6,495 bases of DNA from Spirochaetaceae bacterium (GTDB taxonomy: Bacteria; Spirochaetota; Spirochaetia; Treponematales; Breznakiellaceae), in assembly GCA_031284085.1 (NCBI GenBank), contig JAITAM010000034.1:1-6495 (forward strand), read 5' to 3'. Shown here piece after piece: positions 4,431 to 6,495 of the stretch (position 1 is its first letter; each line of letters opens with the position of its first letter). The notes under the pieces are model-generated. The model was not told where the DNA came from. It worked only from the letters and a program-made list of their open reading frames with translations, and did not search any database. Made by a program: the position numbers and the translations under genes.

Positions 4431-6272
4431 TTACAGGCGCCGGTGGACGGCCTTGAAGAGCTGCTCTCGGCTTATCACAAAAAAAACAGGGCGTCCATGC
4501 GGACAGTGCGGGTCAGGTAATGACAAAGCTTTTTGAGCAAGCGCAGCTGCCGTTGTCTTATCTAGATAATCGCCGTCTTTAATGGCCGTGTGGCAGGCAA
4601 GTGTCGCCGCCCAGCGTTTTGCCATGTTTTCATGCGCCGTTTTAAGTTCAAGTATCTCACGCACGGTTTCCGTGTTGCTTTTATGCCAGTTTACCGGCAG
4701 CGCTTCAATAAGCCATGTGCCGTCCTCTTGCACAAGCCCTATGCCGAGCCGCTCAAGATCAGGACGATAGCGCTCAAGAAAGCGGTCGTCTTCCGCGCTT
4801 TCCGTTATAAGCGGAATAGACACAAGAAGGCCTTGGCTTGTAATGGGTTGTGATAAGAATTTATCGTAAAGAATACGCTCATGAGCTGCGTGTTGGTCTA
4901 TGATAAAGAGCTGCTCGTCTTTTTCTGCCAAGAGAAAGAGATCAAAAACTTGGCCTATATACCGCACCTGCCGACTAACCGGCGCCGGTTCAAGCTTTGC
5001 AAATGCCTGCGGGGCTTTAAGCAGCGCTTCCATTGCCAGTGAAGCTGTATAATCCTGATGATTATCGCTTTGCGGGATATACAAGACTTGAGAGGCGGGC
5101 TGCCTCTTGGCCGCCGCGTGGGTATCGTTACTCTCTTCATACAAGGGAAGCTCGGGCTTTCTCTTTGCCGCACGGCTATCATTGCCATTTTCATCCTTTT
5201 CAGAGAAAAGAAAGGCTTCGGCCTCTTTTTTATGCACCGTGTCCGCGGCTGCTTGCGAAATGTTTCTGGTCTTAGCGTAAAAATGCTGCACGAAATTCTG
5301 TAAGCACTCTGTAATTGCGTGGTGTACAGTATCCGCACTTCTCCAGCGCACCTCACGTTTAGCCGGATGAACGTTAAAATCCACCAGTGCAGGATCAATG
5401 GTAACAAAAACCGCTCCAATCGGATGCGTGCCGTTTGGAAACCAGCCTTGAGTGCCGTATTCAAGGGCTTGTTGGAGGGAGAACTCTTGTATACGCCGCC
5501 CGTTGACGAAGATGTACTGCTGGCGCCTCGTAACGGAGGAAAGCTCCTGCCCGCCTACAACAATATGCACCGTAAAGCCCTCGCCTGTTGTAACAATTTC
5601 GTGCAGGAAGATTTCCTGTTCGGCCACCAATGCGGCGAAGCGCTCTTTATAGGTGGACACAGCCGGCGGCAAGTCTTTTAGCTTGTTGTCTTGAGAGAAG
5701 CGGAAGGAAATGCGAGGGAAGGCGAGGGCTTTATCAATAAAGGCCTGCCGGCACAGGACGCCTTCGGCCGCATCCTTTTTAAGGAAACGTTTACGTGCAG
5801 GGAGCGCATCAAAAATACCGACGGCTCGTATGCTCGTTCCCTTTACCCGTCTTGTTTGCTCTATTTCAGACGTGCCGCTATCGATAACAATTTTCCACGC
5901 TTCCTTTCCGTCTATGCTTGTTACTATTTCCAACTTTGCTACCGCAGCAGCTGCTGCAAGAGCTTCTCCACGGAAGCCCAGTGTGCTAATCGTGTCAAGA
6001 TCATCAAGGCAGCGTATTTTACTGGTTGCATGGTCCTGATAGCAGAGCGCGAGATCAGCGTATTCCATACCGCAGCCATCATCAACAACCTCAATGAGCC
6101 GGCAGCCTCCATCTTGTATTGCTACGTCTATATGTTCAGCGCCTGCATCAATGGCATTATCGAGAAACTCCCGTATTAACGATGCAGGTCTTTCAACAAC
6201 CTCACCTGCCGCTATTTTACGGGCCTCTTCCGGCACTAAAAGCTGTATTTGTTTTTTACCATTATTTTCCAT
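4431..6272 (-). CDS. mutL: DNA mismatch repair protein MutL (endonuclease-type)
   Basis: Links MutS mismatch recognition to strand incision and removal. It has 613 residues. The N-terminal GHKL ATPase has REFLDNAIDAGA (34-45, with catalytic E35 and metal-binding N39), DDGCGM (64-69), HATSKI (81-86) and TLGFRGEAL (97-105), followed by FVNGRR (255-260) and NVHPAKREVR (300-309). A low-complexity linker (about 335-430) leads to the dimerisation and nuclease domain: DQHAAHE (459-465), ACHTAIK (559-565) and CPHGRP (590-595), the motif set of MutL proteins that nick DNA themselves in bacteria without MutH. The DQHA(x2)E(x4)E motif ends in D470 instead of E. The start at 6272 is chosen because AGAGGAG (6282-6276) precedes it by 3 bases. 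A longer frame from 6332 would translate the intergenic repeat, adding 20 residues with no family match, and is rejected. It converges with the surface-repeat gene. Confidence 0.95.
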   Translation of the reverse strand: MENNGKKQIQLLVPEEARKIAAGEVVERPASLIREFLDNAIDAGAEHIDVAIQDGGCRLIEVVDDGCGMEYADLALCYQDHATSKIRCLDDLDTISTLGFRGEALAAAAAVAKLEIVTSIDGKEAWKIVIDSGTSEIEQTRRVKGTSIRAVGIFDALPARKRFLKKDAAEGVLCRQAFIDKALAFPRISFRFSQDNKLKDLPPAVSTYKERFAALVAEQEIFLHEIVTTGEGFTVHIVVGGQELSSVTRRQQYIFVNGRRIQEFSLQQALEYGTQGWFPNGTHPIGAVFVTIDPALVDFNVHPAKREVRWRSADTVHHAITECLQNFVQHFYAKTRNISQAAADTVHKKEAEAFLFSEKDENGNDSRAAKRKPELPLYEESNDTHAAAKRQPASQVLYIPQSDNHQDYTASLAMEALLKAPQAFAKLEPAPVSRQVRYIGQVFDLFLLAEKDEQLFIIDQHAAHERILYDKFLSQPITSQGLLVSIPLITESAEDDRFLERYRPDLERLGIGLVQEDGTWLIEALPVNWHKSNTETVREILELKTAHENMAKRWAATLACHTAIKDGDYLDKTTAAALAQKALSLPDPHCPHGRPVFFVISREQLFKAVHRRL

Positions 6273-6297
6273 AAACTCCTCTAAATTTTCAGGCCAG

Positions 6298-6329
6298 CAG
6301 CCGCAGGCTGTTTCAAAGGTTCTTGTACC
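6298..6329. repeat. 32-bp intergenic repeat, copy A (mutL leader)
   Basis: Matches 6433-6464 at 30 of 32 positions (differences at 6315 and 6328). It contains a hairpin CAGCC-GCA-GGCTG (6298-6310), followed by TTTCAAAGGTTCTTGTACC. It lies 25 bp upstream of the mutL start, so it should be in the mutL 5' untranslated region. Its CCGCAGGCTGTTTC matches 13 of 14 bases at 156-169, in front of the first gene. Confidence 0.85.
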
Positions 6330-6330
6330 C

Positions 6331-6349
6331 AAAAAGGCACAGCCTTTTT
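6331..6349. terminator. Terminator-like hairpin in the mutL leader
   Basis: AAAAAGGC (6331-6338) and GCCTTTTT (6342-6349) form a perfect 8-bp stem with a 3-base ACA loop; T- or U-rich arms make it symmetrical, so it could act in either direction. Only three G-C pairs make it weak. If mutL transcription starts in the AT-rich stretch to its right, the hairpin would sit in the mutL leader and could attenuate it. Confidence 0.35.
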
Positions 6350-6393
6350 CTGCACTTCGGCATTATTGCTGCTTGAACCGTTTCTATTCGTTC

Positions 6394-6422
6394 ATCATAC
6401 AATATTTTTATAGAAAATAATA
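6394..6422 (-). promoter_or_regulatory. AT-rich possible mutL promoter region
   Basis: The minus strand holds TATGAT at 6399-6394 and TATAAA-like sequence just upstream, in the most AT-rich part of the region between the two 32-bp repeats. No good -35 lies at the right distance. This is the best promoter location visible upstream of mutL, but support is weak. Confidence 0.25.
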
Positions 6423-6432
6423 GGCTCAGGCA

Positions 6433-6464
6433 CAGCCGCAGGCTGTTTCTAAGGTTCTTGTATC
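6433..6464. repeat. 32-bp intergenic repeat, copy B
   Basis: Second copy of the 6298-6329 repeat, 135 bp away in the same orientation, with the same CAGCC-GCA-GGCTG hairpin (6433-6445). The preceding AGGCA extends the motif: AGGCACAGCC occurs both here (6428-6437) and at 6335-6344. It lies upstream of the probable mutL promoter, and the rest of the right edge to 6495 shows no gene. Confidence 0.85.
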
Positions 6465-6495
6465 GGGAGTAGGTGTACGATTTTTTGCCTGCAAT

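Noticed and set aside
4955..5464. Second minus-strand frame of 169 codons inside mutL
   Set aside because: It overlaps mutL in another frame, and the mutL frame carries the family motifs throughout, so there is no sign of a frameshift.
5691..6179. Plus-strand open frame of 162 codons
   Set aside because: It lies opposite the conserved ATPase domain of mutL, has no recognisable motifs and no ribosome site that stands out.
6273..6332. Twenty-residue N-terminal extension of MutL
   Set aside because: It translates the intergenic repeat, has no family match, and the downstream ATG at 6272 has a clear Shine-Dalgarno.

Overview
The window looks like chromosomal DNA of a host-associated spirochaete, most likely Treponema or a close relative. 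The reasons are a surface protein built from GxQxGFxN repeats of the kind NCBI calls LA_2272 family surface repeats (known mainly from spirochaetes), a diderm-type soluble binding protein, a MutL of the endonuclease type, and short palindromic repeats between genes. The genus is inferred, not proven.

Layout, left to right. Positions 1-188 hold no confident gene but carry a possible leftward promoter and a hairpin-rich leader. A periplasmic ABC-transporter substrate-binding protein (189-1193, +) is followed after 21 bp by rdgB (1215-1811, +), a nucleotide-pool sanitising pyrophosphatase. A 192-bp gap then holds a promoter-like sequence and an elaborately self-complementary leader in front of recF (2004-3107, +). 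A 103-bp gap with a widely spaced inverted repeat leads to a secreted surface-repeat protein (3211-4356, +), whose middle is encoded by 45-bp tandem repeats. Convergent with it, after a 74-bp gap, is mutL (4431-6272, -). The right edge (6273-6495) is the mutL leader and upstream region, with two copies of a 32-bp repeat and a terminator-like hairpin.

Three of the five genes protect the genome: RdgB removes deaminated purine nucleotides, RecF helps load RecA at gaps, and MutL drives mismatch repair. The tandem-repeat gene between recF and mutL is the kind of locus whose length depends on recombination and mismatch repair, though nothing here shows a functional link beyond proximity. No CRISPR array, tRNA, rRNA or insertion sequence was seen. 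The most interesting material is non-coding: the recF leader with competing pairings, the hairpins between an orphan Shine-Dalgarno and the first ATG, and the repeat family between genes.
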